A DNA stretch of 64,000 bases, from NCBI GenBank assembly GCA_016789405.1, contig JAEUPQ010000031.1, positions 1-64,000 on the forward strand, written 5' to 3'. The notes beneath the pieces were generated by a model. That model was not told where the DNA came from. It did no database searches and saw only the letters and a program-made list of their open reading frames with translations. The position numbers were made by a program, and so were the translations under genes. This stretch comes from Lysobacteraceae bacterium (lineage in GTDB: Bacteria > Pseudomonadota > Gammaproteobacteria > Xanthomonadales > Xanthomonadaceae). This document shows, one piece after another, positions 9,527-17,374 of the stretch (positions within the stretch are counted from its first letter, which is position 1; the number at the start of each line of letters is the position of its first letter).

Positions 9527-9559
9527 CGCCCTTCTTCCCCACCACACCCCATCGCCCAC

Positions 9560-10624
9560 GTGAACGCACCCATCGACGCTCCGCTCGCCGTGCCCGCCCC
9601 CGAATCCACCCTGATGCACAGCGAAGCGGCGCAGACGGCCGATGTCGTCGCCGCGCAGTTCAAGCGCAATGCGCAGGCGGTGGCGGCCCTCGCAGAAGAG
9701 CTTCGCGCGACGCCGCCGGCGTTCATCGCAACCTGTGCGCGCGGCAGTTCCGATCATGCCGCGACCTACGCCAAATACCTGTTCGAGACCCAGCTCGGCG
9801 TGGTGACCGCCTCGCTGTCGCCGTCGGTGCATTCGGTGTACGCGGCGCGGCCGAACCTGCGCGGTGCCTTGTTCATCGCGATCTCGCAGTCGGGCAAGAG
9901 TCCAGACCTGCTGCGCAACGCCGAGGCCGCGCGCGATGCGGGTGCGCGTGTCGTCGCGCTGGTCAATGCCGAGGATTCGCCGCTGGCACAGTTGGCCGAT
10001 GTCACCTTGCCGCTGTGTGCGGGCCCCGAGCGGAGCGTGGCGGCGACCAAGAGTTATCTCGCCTCGCTGTCTGCGGTGCTGCAACTCGTGGCGCACTGGC
10101 GCGGCGACGGCGCGCTGCACGATGCGCTGGCGGCGCTGCCGGATGCGTTGCGTGATGCCTGGCGCGCCGACTGGACGCCGCTGGCCGATGGCTTGGTCGA
10201 TGCACGCAACCTGTTCGTGCTCGGTCGCGGCCTCGGCCTCGGCGCGGCACAGGAAGCTGCACTGAAGTTCAAGGAAACCTGCGGCCTGCATGCGGAGGCC
10301 TACAGCTCCGCGGAAGTGAAGCATGGGCCGATGGCGCTGGTGGGACCCGGATTCCCGGTGTTGTGCTTCGCGCAACCGGACGAAACCGGCGCCGGCACAC
10401 TGGCGATGGCGCGGGAATTCCGCGAACGCGGTGCGCAGGTGTGGGTGGCGTCCTCGCAGGACGCCGCACCGGGCGTGCGACTGCCGCTCGATGCATCGCA
10501 TCCGGCATGCGCACCGTTGCTCACGGTGCAGAGCTTCTATCGCGCGATCAACGCGCTGGCCCTGCGTCGCGGCTTCAACCCCGATGTGCCGCCGCACCTC
10601 AACAAGGTGACGGAGACGGTGTGA
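9560..10624 (+). CDS. nagB-II: Glucosamine-6-phosphate deaminase, SIS-domain type (NagB-II)
   Basis: A 354-residue protein with two SIS sugar-isomerase domains (about residues 40-190 and 205-345), equivalent to the isomerase half of GlmS without the glutaminase. Recognisable segments are CARGSSDHAATYAKYLFE, ISQSGKSPD and KFKETCGLHAEAYSSAEVKHGPMAL. It converts glucosamine-6-phosphate to fructose-6-phosphate and ammonia, replacing classical NagB in xanthomonads. The start is GTG at 9560; no good Shine-Dalgarno is visible, and an in-frame ATG at 9614 is the alternative. The stop codon is embedded in GTGTGA, where nagA may also begin. Confidence 0.9.
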   Translation: MNAPIDAPLAVPAPESTLMHSEAAQTADVVAAQFKRNAQAVAALAEELRATPPAFIATCARGSSDHAATYAKYLFETQLGVVTASLSPSVHSVYAARPNLRGALFIAISQSGKSPDLLRNAEAARDAGARVVALVNAEDSPLAQLADVTLPLCAGPERSVAATKSYLASLSAVLQLVAHWRGDGALHDALAALPDALRDAWRADWTPLADGLVDARNLFVLGRGLGLGAAQEAALKFKETCGLHAEAYSSAEVKHGPMALVGPGFPVLCFAQPDETGAGTLAMAREFRERGAQVWVASSQDAAPGVRLPLDASHPACAPLLTVQSFYRAINALALRRGFNPDVPPHLNKVTETV

Positions 10625-10644
10625 GCCGCGCACCGGCCGCCTCC

Positions 10645-11796
10645 ATGAATCGCATCGCCCTCGCCAATGCGCGTGTCCTGTCCGGCGAGACTCTGCGCGA
10701 CGGCCTGGCGGTGGTGATCGAAGGCGATCGCATCGCATCGATCTGCGACGAGACCGCGTTGCCGCCCGATTGCGTGCGCCGCGATCTCGATGGCGGGACG
10801 CTGCTGCCCGGCTTCATCGATGTGCAGGTGAACGGTGGTGGCGGCGTGCTGTTCAACAACGCGCCGACGGTCGGGACGCTGCGTCGCATGGCCGAGGCGC
10901 ATCGTCGCTTCGGCACGACCGGCATGTTGCCGACCCTGATCAGCGACGATGTCGCGGTGATGCGCGCCGCCATCGCGGCGGTCCGCGAGGCGATCGCGCA
11001 GCGCGTCCCGGGCATCCTCGGCATCCACCTCGAAGGCCCTTACCTCGCTGCGGCACGCAAGGGCACGCACGATTCGGGTCGCTTCCGGGTGCCGGGCGAT
11101 GAAGAGATCGCGCTCGCATCGTCGCTCGACAACGGCGTCACCATGCTCACCCTCGCACCCGAGTGCGTGCCGGACGCGACACTGCGCACGTTCGCCGCGC
11201 GCGGCGTGGTGCTGTGCGCGGGGCACACCGCGGCGACGTACGAGCAGACGCGCAAGGGCCTCGATGCCGGCATCCGCGGTTTCACGCACCTGTACAACGC
11301 GATGACGCCGATGCAGGGCCGCGAACCCGGCGTGGTCGGCGCCGCGATGGAAGACCGCGACAGCTGGTGCGGCATCATCGTCGACGGCCATCACGTGCAT
11401 GCCGCGGCGCTGCGTGTCGCGCTCGCGGCGAAACCGCGCGGCAAGCTGGTGCTGGTCACCGACGCGATGCCGCCGGTCGGCGCCGATGATCCTTCGTACA
11501 CGCTCTACGGCGAAACCATCACCGTGCACGACGGCGTCCTGCGCAATGCACGCGGTGCGCTGGCCGGCTCCGCGCTCGACATGATCGGCGCCGTGCGCAA
11601 CACGGTGGCGTGGCTGGACGTGTCGCTGGAGGAAGCCGTGCGCATGGCGTCGACGTATGCCGCCGACTGGATCGGCCTCGGCGATGTTCGCGGGCGCATC
11701 GCGCCGGGCTGTCGTGCCGACCTGGTGCTGCTCGACGACGCGATGCAGGTGGTCGAGACGTGGGTCGATGGCGCATCGATCCGTCATTCCGAATGA
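10645..11796 (+). CDS. nagA: N-acetylglucosamine-6-phosphate deacetylase
   Basis: A 383-residue amidohydrolase-fold enzyme that removes acetate from GlcNAc-6-phosphate. Visible motifs are GFIDVQVNGGGG, the metal-binding Glu in HLEGPYL (about residue 129), AGHTAATYEQ and HLYNAM with metal-ligand histidines, and the catalytic Asp in VTDAMPPVGADD. ATG 10645 gives the usual N-terminus MNRIALANARVL. An in-frame GTG at 10621 overlaps the nagB-II stop as GTGA and would add eight residues, allowing translational coupling. The nagX ATG follows the stop after one base. Confidence 0.93.
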   Translation: MNRIALANARVLSGETLRDGLAVVIEGDRIASICDETALPPDCVRRDLDGGTLLPGFIDVQVNGGGGVLFNNAPTVGTLRRMAEAHRRFGTTGMLPTLISDDVAVMRAAIAAVREAIAQRVPGILGIHLEGPYLAAARKGTHDSGRFRVPGDEEIALASSLDNGVTMLTLAPECVPDATLRTFAARGVVLCAGHTAATYEQTRKGLDAGIRGFTHLYNAMTPMQGREPGVVGAAMEDRDSWCGIIVDGHHVHAAALRVALAAKPRGKLVLVTDAMPPVGADDPSYTLYGETITVHDGVLRNARGALAGSALDMIGAVRNTVAWLDVSLEEAVRMASTYAADWIGLGDVRGRIAPGCRADLVLLDDAMQVVETWVDGASIRHSE

Positions 11797-11797
11797 C

Positions 11798-12865
11798 ATG
11801 AGCGCCGCGCCGCGTTTCGTCTCGGTCGACGCGCTGCGCGGCCTGACCGTTGCGGCGATGCTGCTGGTGAACAATCCCGGCGACTGGTCGCACGTCTATC
11901 CGCCGCTGCTGCACGCCGAATGGCACGGCTGCACGCCGACCGACCTGATCTTCCCGATGTTCCTGTTCGTGGTCGGCGTGTCGATCGCGCTGGGCATCGT
12001 GCCGCGTGTCGAGGCTGGCGATGCGCAAGCCTCATTGCGCCGGGCCGCGCTGTGGCGGGCCGCGCGCATCGTCGCGCTTGGACTCGGCCTGCACCTGCTT
12101 GCCTGGTGGTGGCTGGATCGCGACTACTTCCGACTTTGGGGCGTGTTGCAGCGCATCGGCCTGTGCTTCGCGGTCGTCGCGCTGTGTGCGATCCACCTGC
12201 GACCGCGCGTGCAGTGGCAGCTCTGCATCGTCCTGCTTGCCGGCTACGCGGCGCTGCTGGCCTGGGGCGGCATGGCACCGTTCGACAATCCCGCGAGTCG
12301 ATTCGACACCGCGCTGTTCGGACCGACGCTCTATCAGTTCGATGCCGCGACGGGACGTGGCCATGATCCCGAAGGTCTGTTGAGCACGATACCCGCGATC
12401 GCGACCGCGCTGCTCGGTCTGTTCGCGGGTGCGTGGCTGCGTGCGGGCCATTCGCGACGTCTGGTCGTTGCTGCGGCCGTGCTGCTGCCGCTGGGTTGGC
12501 TGGCTGCGCAATGGCAGCCGATGAACAAGAACCTGTGGTCGCCGAGTTACGTGCTGTGGACTGCGGGCTGGGCGATGCTGGCGGTGTACGCCTGCCATCG
12601 CGCATTCGACGCGTGGCGCTGGCCGCCGCTCGGCCGTGCCTTCGGGATCAATGCGATCGCCGCCTATGCCGGGTCCGCGATCGCGGTCTACGCTTCGGCA
12701 GCGCTGGGCTGGGGCGAATGGTTGTATCGGACGGTGTTCGTCGCGGCGATGCCGGCCGGCACCGATCCGCGCCTGCCGTCGCTGCTGTTCGCGCTGTCGT
12801 TCGTCGCGGTGTGGTGGTGCATCGTGGTCGTGATGCAGCGGATGGGCTGGCGCATCCGTCTGTGA
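11798..12865 (+). CDS. nagX: NagX-type inner-membrane protein of GlcNAc clusters (HGSNAT-like)
   Basis: A 355-residue multi-pass membrane protein, about ten helices, of the heparan-alpha-glucosaminide acetyltransferase-like / DUF5009 family. The N-terminal signature SVDALRGLTVAAMLLVNNPGDW and FPMFLFVVGVSIAL match the family. The start ATG 11798 is one base after the nagA stop and gives a natural N-terminus. In other bacteria NagX accompanies GlcNAc catabolism and has been proposed to act as a transporter or sugar acyltransferase; the sequence does not decide which. It is the last gene of the plus-strand nag unit. Confidence 0.88.
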   Translation: MSAAPRFVSVDALRGLTVAAMLLVNNPGDWSHVYPPLLHAEWHGCTPTDLIFPMFLFVVGVSIALGIVPRVEAGDAQASLRRAALWRAARIVALGLGLHLLAWWWLDRDYFRLWGVLQRIGLCFAVVALCAIHLRPRVQWQLCIVLLAGYAALLAWGGMAPFDNPASRFDTALFGPTLYQFDAATGRGHDPEGLLSTIPAIATALLGLFAGAWLRAGHSRRLVVAAAVLLPLGWLAAQWQPMNKNLWSPSYVLWTAGWAMLAVYACHRAFDAWRWPPLGRAFGINAIAAYAGSAIAVYASAALGWGEWLYRTVFVAAMPAGTDPRLPSLLFALSFVAVWWCIVVVMQRMGWRIRL

Positions 12866-12880
12866 TCCACGCATCGTTGT

Positions 12881-12941
12881 AGAGCGGAGCTTGCTCCGCT
12901 CATGCTTTTCCCGGGAAGAGCAGCGGAGCAAGCTCCGCTCT
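12881..12941. repeat. REP-like inverted repeat between nagX and ung
   Basis: Arms at 12881-12900 (AGAGCGGAGCTTGCTCCGCT) and 12922-12941 are exact reverse complements over 20 bp, separated by 21 bp. Each arm is itself a near-palindrome (GCGGAGC-TT-GCTCCGC). This is a typical xanthomonad REP arrangement. Lying between converging genes, it could act as a bidirectional transcript end. Confidence 0.85.
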
Positions 12942-12951
12942 GCACGTCGGA

Positions 12952-13665
12952 TTACGCGGTTTCGACCAGTTCCGCGCGCGCCGGCAGCGACCAGTCGATC
13001 GGCGTCTTGCCGCGTCGCTGCAGGTATTCGTTCGCCGAGGAGAAATGGCCGCAGCCGAGGAAGCCGCGATGCGCCGACAGCGGCGACGGATGCGGCGCCT
13101 TCAGCACGCGATGCCGCTGCGCATCGATGACCTTGCCCTTGGCCTGCGCGTAGCTGCCCCAGAGCAGGAACACCAGGCCCTCGCATTCGCGATTCAGCAC
13201 GTCGACCACGTGATCGGTGAAGCCTTCCCAGCCCTTGCCCTGGTGCGCGCCCGCGCGACCGTCCTCGACGGTCAGCACTGAATTGAGCAGCAGCACGCCG
13301 CGATCTGCCCAGGGCGTGAGGCAGCCATGGTCGGGTCGGCGGATGCCGAGGTCGCGCTCGATTTCCTTGAAGATGTTGTCCAGCGACGGCGGCACGATCA
13401 CGCCGGGGCGCACCGAGAAGCACAGCCCGTGCGCCTGTCCCGCACCGTGGTACGGGTCCTGGCCGAGGATCACCACCTTCACTGCATCGAACGGCGTGGC
13501 GTTGAACGCGGAGAAGATCTGCGCGCCGGGCGGATAGATGCGCACGCCCTGCGCCTTGCGCTGGCGCAGGAAGATGCCGAGCGCGGCCATGTCCTCGCGC
13601 TGCAGGTAGTCGCCGATGCGGCTTTTCCAGGAAGGATCGAGTTTGATGCGGTCGTCGTCGGTCAT
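12952..13665 (-). CDS. ung: Uracil-DNA glycosylase
   Basis: A 237-residue family 1 UDG that removes uracil from DNA in base excision repair. The catalytic water-activating loop GQDPYH is at residues 68-73, LLLNSVLTV is present, and the DNA-intercalation loop [11 protein letters not shown] lies near residues 190-200. Length and motifs are fully normal. It converges with nagX and is transcribed alone. Confidence 0.97.
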   Translation of the reverse strand: MTDDDRIKLDPSWKSRIGDYLQREDMAALGIFLRQRKAQGVRIYPPGAQIFSAFNATPFDAVKVVILGQDPYHGAGQAHGLCFSVRPGVIVPPSLDNIFKEIERDLGIRRPDHGCLTPWADRGVLLLNSVLTVEDGRAGAHQGKGWEGFTDHVVDVLNRECEGLVFLLWGSYAQAKGKVIDAQRHRVLKAPHPSPLSAHRGFLGCGHFSSANEYLQRRGKTPIDWSLPARAELVETA

Positions 13666-13714
13666 GACGCAGGATTATGAGTGTTGTTGTAGAGGTGCGC
13701 GGCGTAGAGTCAGA

Positions 13715-14014
13715 TCAGCGCGCTTTCGTGTAAAGACGCAAGAATAAGCGCGTGCCGCAGTGCGTACACCAACCGCCGAACGGTATCCACAGCGAGAATG
13801 GTCCCTTGCCGACGACACCGACTTGATTCCCGCATTGCGGACAAGACCAATGCGCGGCTGCGACCGAGCATACGGTCCACAACACGGCCATGCACAGCCG
13901 AATGGCGATGACGTCGAACAGGAAACTTGCGATGCAGGCAAAGGTAAGAGCCCACCACGCCAATCGCATTCGGCGGTACTGGGCCCAGGGACTACCGTCG
14001 CGCCGGGCAAACAT
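13715..14014 (-). CDS. Small membrane protein with zinc-ribbon-like Cys pairs
   Basis: Not assigned to a named family. The 99-residue product has two adjacent hydrophobic helices (about residues 18-55) followed by a soluble C-terminal half with CPQCG and CTHCG knuckles spaced for a zinc ribbon. The ATG at 14014 lies 5 bp after the stop of the response-regulator gene, so the two may be one transcript. A metal-binding membrane-anchored accessory role is possible but only inferred. Confidence 0.55.
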   Translation of the reverse strand: MFARRDGSPWAQYRRMRLAWWALTFACIASFLFDVIAIRLCMAVLWTVCSVAAAHWSCPQCGNQVGVVGKGPFSLWIPFGGWCTHCGTRLFLRLYTKAR

Positions 14015-14019
14015 GGGGT

Positions 14020-14865
14020 TCAGCCAGCCGCCGAACGTTCCCGCAGCTTCGCCATGCGCAGCTGGAAGAAGGTCTTGGTGATGAGCATGCGTTCCTCGAT
14101 CGGCTTGAGCACCAGATCGTTGGCGCCTTCGCGGAGCAGGTTCGACTGCTTGTCGCGGTTGCCGTCGCCGGTCATGACCAGCACGGGCAGGCGGCGCTTG
14201 CCGTAACCAAGTTCATTGCGGATCACGCGCAACAGGTCCAGGCCGCTGACTTCGCCGTCCAGGGTGACGTCGGTCAGTACGAGGTCGGCGCCGATGTCGT
14301 CCATGCCGGCCTGCTCGCGCAGGTAGGCCAGGGCGTCGTCGCCGCGGCTCATGTGCATCACGGTGATGTCGTGCGCCTGCAGCATGCGGCGGGTGGCCAT
14401 CGCCACGGTCACGCTGTCCTCGACGTAGAGGACGCGGGCGTCGGGGATGGCCTGGGGCTGGATGTAGCCGCGCAGGAAGGCCGCCAGCGCGGGGTAGCCG
14501 TTGGCCTTGTCGAAGTAGTCGGTGACGTCTTCGGTGAACCGGCGCGACTCGAGGTGGTTCTGTGCTTCGCCGGAGACCACGATCACCGGGACGTAGCGCT
14601 GGCCGGCGCTGGCGCGCACCTGGCGGGCCAGCTGCATGCCGTCGCCGTCGGGCAGCGACAGGGACGTGGTGACCAGGTCGAACGGCCCGCTGGCGAGCGC
14701 TGCTTCGGCTTCCGCCAGGCCGGCACAGCCGACCACGTCCACGCCGGGCAGGTCCGCCTTGAGCAGGTCGCCGATCAGCTTGCGCACCAGTTTCGAGCCG
14801 TCGACCACCATCACCCGGGGGGTGTCGGTGGTGATGTGACGGACGTCGCGGGGGGCCTTGGGCAT
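14020..14865 (-). CDS. Response regulator with two receiver domains, first degenerate
   Basis: A 281-residue protein made of two tandem REC domains and no output domain. In the second (about residues 140-265) the acidic pair (VEDS), phospho-acceptor Asp (LVLTDVTLDG), Thr (VLVMTGD) and Lys (LKPI) are all present. In the first (about 15-130) one acidic residue is lost (VVDGSK) and the acceptor position is Ser (LVTTSLSLPDGDG), so phosphorylation there is unlikely. It probably works by protein interaction or as a phosphate sink. No kinase gene is adjacent. It lies upstream of the small zinc-ribbon gene and downstream of ftsX. Confidence 0.85.
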   Translation of the reverse strand: MPKAPRDVRHITTDTPRVMVVDGSKLVRKLIGDLLKADLPGVDVVGCAGLAEAEAALASGPFDLVTTSLSLPDGDGMQLARQVRASAGQRYVPVIVVSGEAQNHLESRRFTEDVTDYFDKANGYPALAAFLRGYIQPQAIPDARVLYVEDSVTVAMATRRMLQAHDITVMHMSRGDDALAYLREQAGMDDIGADLVLTDVTLDGEVSGLDLLRVIRNELGYGKRRLPVLVMTGDGNRDKQSNLLREGANDLVLKPIEERMLITKTFFQLRMAKLRERSAAG

Positions 14866-14901
14866 GGGGCGTGAAACCGGCAGGAGACGCGCGCGAGCGC
14901 T

Positions 14902-15855
14902 TCAGTCCCTAGTTTGACGCAGAAAATGCCCGGTGACCACGCCGGCGCCGAGCCATCCCAATGCAGATGCGATAACCAGCACGAGGCCTGCCTGCATGGG
15001 GTCGACGGCCTCCAGCGCGAAGCGGCTGCCATAGCTCTCGGCCAGCGCGCGCAGCGGCTGGCGCAGCGCGAATTCGGCGGCGGTGAGCAGGCCAAGGGAC
15101 AGCGCACCGGCAGTCAGGCCATACACCGCGCCCAGATAGAGGAATGGACGACGGATGAAACCGTCGGTGGCGCCGAGCGACTGCAGCACCGCGATTTCCT
15201 CGCGCCGCGACTGGATGTCCAGCCGGACCGTGTTGCCCACGACCAGCAGGGCGCCCAGTCCGAGCAGGGCGGCCAGCACCCAGGCCACGCGTGCGCCGAA
15301 GCCCAGCCAGCGATCCAGGCGGTCGCGCCAGATCGCGTCGTGCTGCACGAAATCGGTTTCGGGCAATGCCTCCAGTGCGCGCGCCAGCGCGCGTTCGTCG
15401 CCGCGCGGGCGCACGATCAGCACGTTCGGCAACGGATTCTCGCCCACCGCGGCGATCGCGTCGGCATAGACGCCGGTGCTGCTCTCGCGCAGGCCGGCCA
15501 GGCCTTCCTCCGGCGTGCGCAGGGTGAGCGACGCCACGTCGGGACGTGCGCGCAGGGTGCGTGTGAGTGCGTCAGCCCGTGCCGGGTCGATCTCCTGCTT
15601 CAGGAACACCGCGACTTCGCGCGACTGTTCCACCGTGCCGCCGAGGCGGGCCACGTTATCCAGGACCAGCCACAGCCCCAGCGGCAGGGCCAGCGCAACG
15701 GCCATCACGCCGACGGTCAGCAGGGTCGCCCATGGCTTGCGCAGCATCCGTCCCAGGCTGGCGACGAGGCTTTGCAGATGATGGTCGACCCAGGCGGCGA
15801 TCGCCGGACGGGGCTTGGCCGTGGTCGCGCCGGCAGAGGGATTCGACTTAGCCAT
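14902..15855 (-). CDS. ftsX: Cell-division ABC-type permease FtsX
   Basis: A 317-residue inner-membrane protein with the FtsX topology: a cytoplasmic Pro-rich N-tail, a first helix near residues 42-68, a periplasmic domain of about 100 residues, and three C-terminal helices with the [22 protein letters not shown] coupling segment. With FtsE it controls periplasmic amidase activation at the septum. Its start overlaps the ftsE stop by 8 bp, so the pair is translationally coupled in the order ftsE-ftsX. Confidence 0.94.
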   Translation of the reverse strand: MAKSNPSAGATTAKPRPAIAAWVDHHLQSLVASLGRMLRKPWATLLTVGVMAVALALPLGLWLVLDNVARLGGTVEQSREVAVFLKQEIDPARADALTRTLRARPDVASLTLRTPEEGLAGLRESSTGVYADAIAAVGENPLPNVLIVRPRGDERALARALEALPETDFVQHDAIWRDRLDRWLGFGARVAWVLAALLGLGALLVVGNTVRLDIQSRREEIAVLQSLGATDGFIRRPFLYLGAVYGLTAGALSLGLLTAAEFALRQPLRALAESYGSRFALEAVDPMQAGLVLVIASALGWLGAGVVTGHFLRQTRD

Positions 15856-16537
15856 CGGCCAGTTCCTCCGGCGAGATATCGTCGACGAGGTGGCCGTGGT
15901 CCAGCACCAGCACGCGTTTCTTCATGCGCTTGACCAGGCCCAGGTCGTGGCTGGCGACCAGCACGCTGGTGCCGCGCTCGTGCAGGCCGGCGAACAGCGC
16001 CATGATCTCGGCCGACAGCGTGGGATCGAGGTTGCCGGTGGGTTCGTCGGCGACCAGCAGCGAGGGTTCGCCCACCAGGGCGCGGGCGATGCCCACGCGC
16101 TGCTGCTCGCCTGCAGACAGCTGGGTCGGCAGCGCGTCGGCGCGCGTCCCCAGGCTCACCCGGTCCAGCACGCTGCGCACCCGCTTGCGGATCTCGTCGC
16201 GGCGCAGGCCGCGCAGCACCAGCGGCAGCCCCACGTTCTCGGCCACGCTGCGGTCGGTCAGCAGGCGGTGGTCCTGGTAGACCACGCCGACCTCGCGTCG
16301 ATGCATGGCCACGCCGCGACCGGAGACATTGCGCAGGTTGCGTTCGCCGAACAGCACGGCGCCGCGTGTCGGGCGCTCGGCAAGGTGGATGAGCTTGAGC
16401 AGCGTGCTCTTGCCGGCGCCGGAGTGCCCGGTGACGAACAGCATCTCGCCGCGGTTCACCGAAAAACTCATGTCGGTCAGCGCCTGCTGCCCGCCGGGAT
16501 ACTGTTTGCTGACGTTGTCGAAGCGGAGGACGGTCAT
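15848..16537 (-). CDS. ftsE: Cell-division ABC-type ATPase FtsE
   Basis: A 229-residue ABC ATPase. Walker [10 protein letters not shown] (residues 36-44), Q-loop VVYQDHRLL, signature LSAGEQQR, Walker B LLVADEP and switch His (ASHD) are all present. The reading frame stays open upstream to 17341, but ATG 16537 gives the family N-terminus [16 protein letters not shown]. It forms an operon with ftsX with an 8-bp overlap. It powers FtsX-dependent septal peptidoglycan splitting. Confidence 0.95.
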   Translation of the reverse strand: MTVLRFDNVSKQYPGGQQALTDMSFSVNRGEMLFVTGHSGAGKSTLLKLIHLAERPTRGAVLFGERNLRNVSGRGVAMHRREVGVVYQDHRLLTDRSVAENVGLPLVLRGLRRDEIRKRVRSVLDRVSLGTRADALPTQLSAGEQQRVGIARALVGEPSLLVADEPTGNLDPTLSAEIMALFAGLHERGTSVLVASHDLGLVKRMKKRVLVLDHGHLVDDISPEELADG

Positions 16538-16626
16538 GCGCGAAGTATCGCAGAACGATCGTTCGCCGGATGAGCGGCAGGGAGAAGGCGTCCCGGCGCG
16601 TGGCCGGGACGCGTCGCCGACTGGAC

Positions 16627-17028
16627 TCAGAGCAGTCCGATGTAGACGGAATTCGTCGAGCAGATGAACTGCCCGTCGCGATAGATCAATGCGTAGCGGA
16701 TGTAATCGCCGGCGACGCCGCCCGGGTTGTAGGTGTCGACCACTTCGGTGTAGTTGCCGGCGGCATTGAACAGGTGCTGGCCGCTGCCCGTGTCCCACAC
16801 GCCGTTGCGCGTGCCGTGGAACACGACTGCGAACGGCTTGTAGCTCGACGGCGGGTACGGGCCGAAGTCGACGAAGGAAATGTGCACGGAGACGCTGTAG
16901 GGCTGGCCAACGGGCACCGGGTTGGAGGCGCTCTCGACGCCGAGCGTGCACTGGTAGGACGCGAGCGCCTGGCCGGAGGCGAGACCTCCGAGCACGAGCG
17001 CGGCGGCGAACAGGGATTTCAGGGTCAT
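16627..17028 (-). CDS. Small secreted protein of unknown function with structured leader
   Basis: Not recognised. The 133-residue product has a Sec signal peptide (MTLKSLFAAALVLGGLASGQALA) and a mature beta-rich domain of about 110 residues with one Cys near each end (YQCTLG and FICSTN), likely a disulfide. An Ig-like or beta-sandwich fold is suggested by the VPVGQPYSVSVHISF pattern. ATG 17028 is chosen because a strong AAGGAG lies 6 bp upstream and because it opens the signal peptide. The 5' leader contains nested hairpins described separately. No functional link to ftsE or rhlB is evident. Confidence 0.75.
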   Translation of the reverse strand: MTLKSLFAAALVLGGLASGQALASYQCTLGVESASNPVPVGQPYSVSVHISFVDFGPYPPSSYKPFAVVFHGTRNGVWDTGSGQHLFNAAGNYTEVVDTYNPGGVAGDYIRYALIYRDGQFICSTNSVYIGLL

Positions 17029-17052
17029 TGCCACTCCTTGGATGATGCGGAA

Positions 17053-17125
17053 ACCCTCGGGTCGCCGCGAATGGTCCATCGCGCGGCGGCACCGGCATGG
17101 CCCGAGGGTGGTGCCATGCCGGTGC
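17053..17125 (-). promoter_or_regulatory. Structured 5' leader with pseudoknot-like pairing
   Basis: On the minus strand, a perfect 13-bp hairpin (arms 17113-17125 and 17089-17101) carries the loop ACCACCCTCGG. A second 7-bp hairpin follows (CGCCGCG / CGCGGCG). Then CCCGAGGGT at 17053-17061 is complementary to the loop of the first hairpin. This 3' strand sits 13 nt upstream of the AAGGAG of the secreted-protein gene. The arrangement looks like an RNA pseudoknot controlling translation; the function is inferred. Confidence 0.5.
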
Positions 17126-17126
17126 G

Positions 17127-17374
17127 ATGTCCGTGATGCAGGCATCGCGGACGGACACGCCGGGGGCATGCGAATCCGTTCGCATCGGGACATCCCGATC
17201 GATTCTTCTTTCGTTCGATGACGCTCGCAAGCCGCAATGTCGACGGAAATCCAGGTTTCCGTCGACGAGGGTCACGTTTCGAGACTTCTGTTGCGGCCCG
17301 GATGCGGATTCGCTTGCGAATCGACCCTGCGCGATGGGCAATCGCGGGACGACGGGGTCCCGCGATCTGTTCGG
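17127..17374. other. Hairpin-rich gap between rhlB and the secreted-protein gene
   Basis: No credible gene. It contains a perfect 11-bp hairpin (GTCGACGGAAA at 17239-17249 with TTTCCGTCGAC at 17256-17266), a 10-bp hairpin directly behind the rhlB stop (ATCGCGGGAC 17341-17350 with GTCCCGCGAT 17357-17366), and two 7-bp hairpins built on ATGCGAA and GATTCGC. None has a T-run. The 17341 hairpin is the likely 3' end of rhlB mRNA. Confidence 0.5.

Noticed and set aside
7670..10738. A very long open frame on the minus strand across nagP, nagR and nagB-II
   Set aside because: It is the antisense shadow of three clear genes; Arg/His/Gln-rich composition, no domain, no ribosome site.
16508..16523. GACGTTGTC resembling the LacI operator half-site
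   Set aside because: It lies inside the ftsE coding start, has no second half and no link to sugar genes.
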